NCBI GenBank assembly: GCA_027073945.1
Contig: JALTEL010000382.1
Coordinates: forward strand, 1 to 7,177
Direction of reading: 5' to 3'
Length of the DNA stretch: 7,177 nt
Source of the DNA: Caldifarciminota bacterium
Lineage (GTDB): Bacteria; WOR-3; Hydrothermia; UBA1063; CAJXJZ01
Below, piece by piece: positions 7,123 through 7,177 of this stretch. The translations under genes were made by a program, and so were the position numbers. A model generated the notes under the pieces. It was not told the origin of the DNA. It made no database searches and saw nothing but the letters and a program-made list of their open reading frames with translations. The stretch's first letter is position 1. Every line of letters begins with the position of its first letter.

Positions 7123-7177
7123 TTATTCTACTGATGAGTTTATATACGTTTGTTATTCCGGATTCCATTTTCAGTCC
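7119..7177 (+). CDS. Start of an unidentified gene, 3' truncated by the window
   Basis: Nineteen codons are visible, reading MIILLMSLYTFVIPDSIFS. The start overlaps the stop of the permease gene by 4 bases (ATGA), like the other junctions of this operon, and has a strong ribosome binding site. The visible part is hydrophobic with no basic residue before the core, so it could be a short signal peptide or a membrane anchor. It does not resemble the beginning of a second LptF/LptG permease. An exported envelope protein, for example another lipopolysaccharide-transport component, would suit the position, but the sequence is too short to tell. Confidence 0.5.
   Translation, partial: MIILLMSLYTFVIPDSIFS

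Overview
The window reads as a stretch of chromosome from a diderm (Gram-negative-type) bacterium. The DNA is visibly AT-rich. An LptF/LptG-type lipopolysaccharide-export permease and an outer-membrane beta-barrel tail show that there is an outer membrane. The combination of a DUF5916-like barrel, a long YfhO-family membrane protein with the Bacteroidetes-style 'SVGG.H' motif, and a small DUF2905 protein suggests a lineage in or near the FCB group or a related candidate phylum. That placement is inference from protein style, not a phylogenetic result. All genes run on the + strand, and I see no mobile element, CRISPR array, rRNA or tRNA.

Region by region: 1-876 is the 3' part of an outer-membrane barrel protein whose start lies outside the window. 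877-1416 is a 540-base gap. Its second half holds a textbook sigma70-type promoter (TTGACA, 17-base spacer, TATAAT at 1042-1070), a good ribosome binding site, and what looks like a small gene of about 96 codons broken by two single-base frameshifts (1107-1395). From 1417 a tightly packed operon begins: a YfhO-family GT-C-like membrane protein (1417-3840), a polyprenyl-phosphate sugar synthase-like GT2 enzyme (3837-4730), mannose-1-phosphate guanylyltransferase (4727-5764), a DUF2905 two-helix membrane protein (5786-5992), an LptF/LptG permease (5989-7122) and the first 19 codons of another gene (7119 onward). Four junctions are 4-base ATGA overlaps, so translational coupling is likely. No terminator is visible between these genes.

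How the genes may work together: the first three operon genes suggest a surface-sugar pathway. The guanylyltransferase makes GDP-mannose, the GT2 enzyme could load mannose onto a lipid carrier at the cytoplasmic face, and the YfhO-like protein could transfer the sugar to an acceptor outside the membrane. This resembles the CsbB/YfhO pairing known from Bacillus subtilis. The last genes concern transport of lipopolysaccharide to the outer membrane, so the operon as a whole looks dedicated to envelope building. The sugar identity and the acceptor are inferred. The least explained element is the broken small gene under the perfect promoter.
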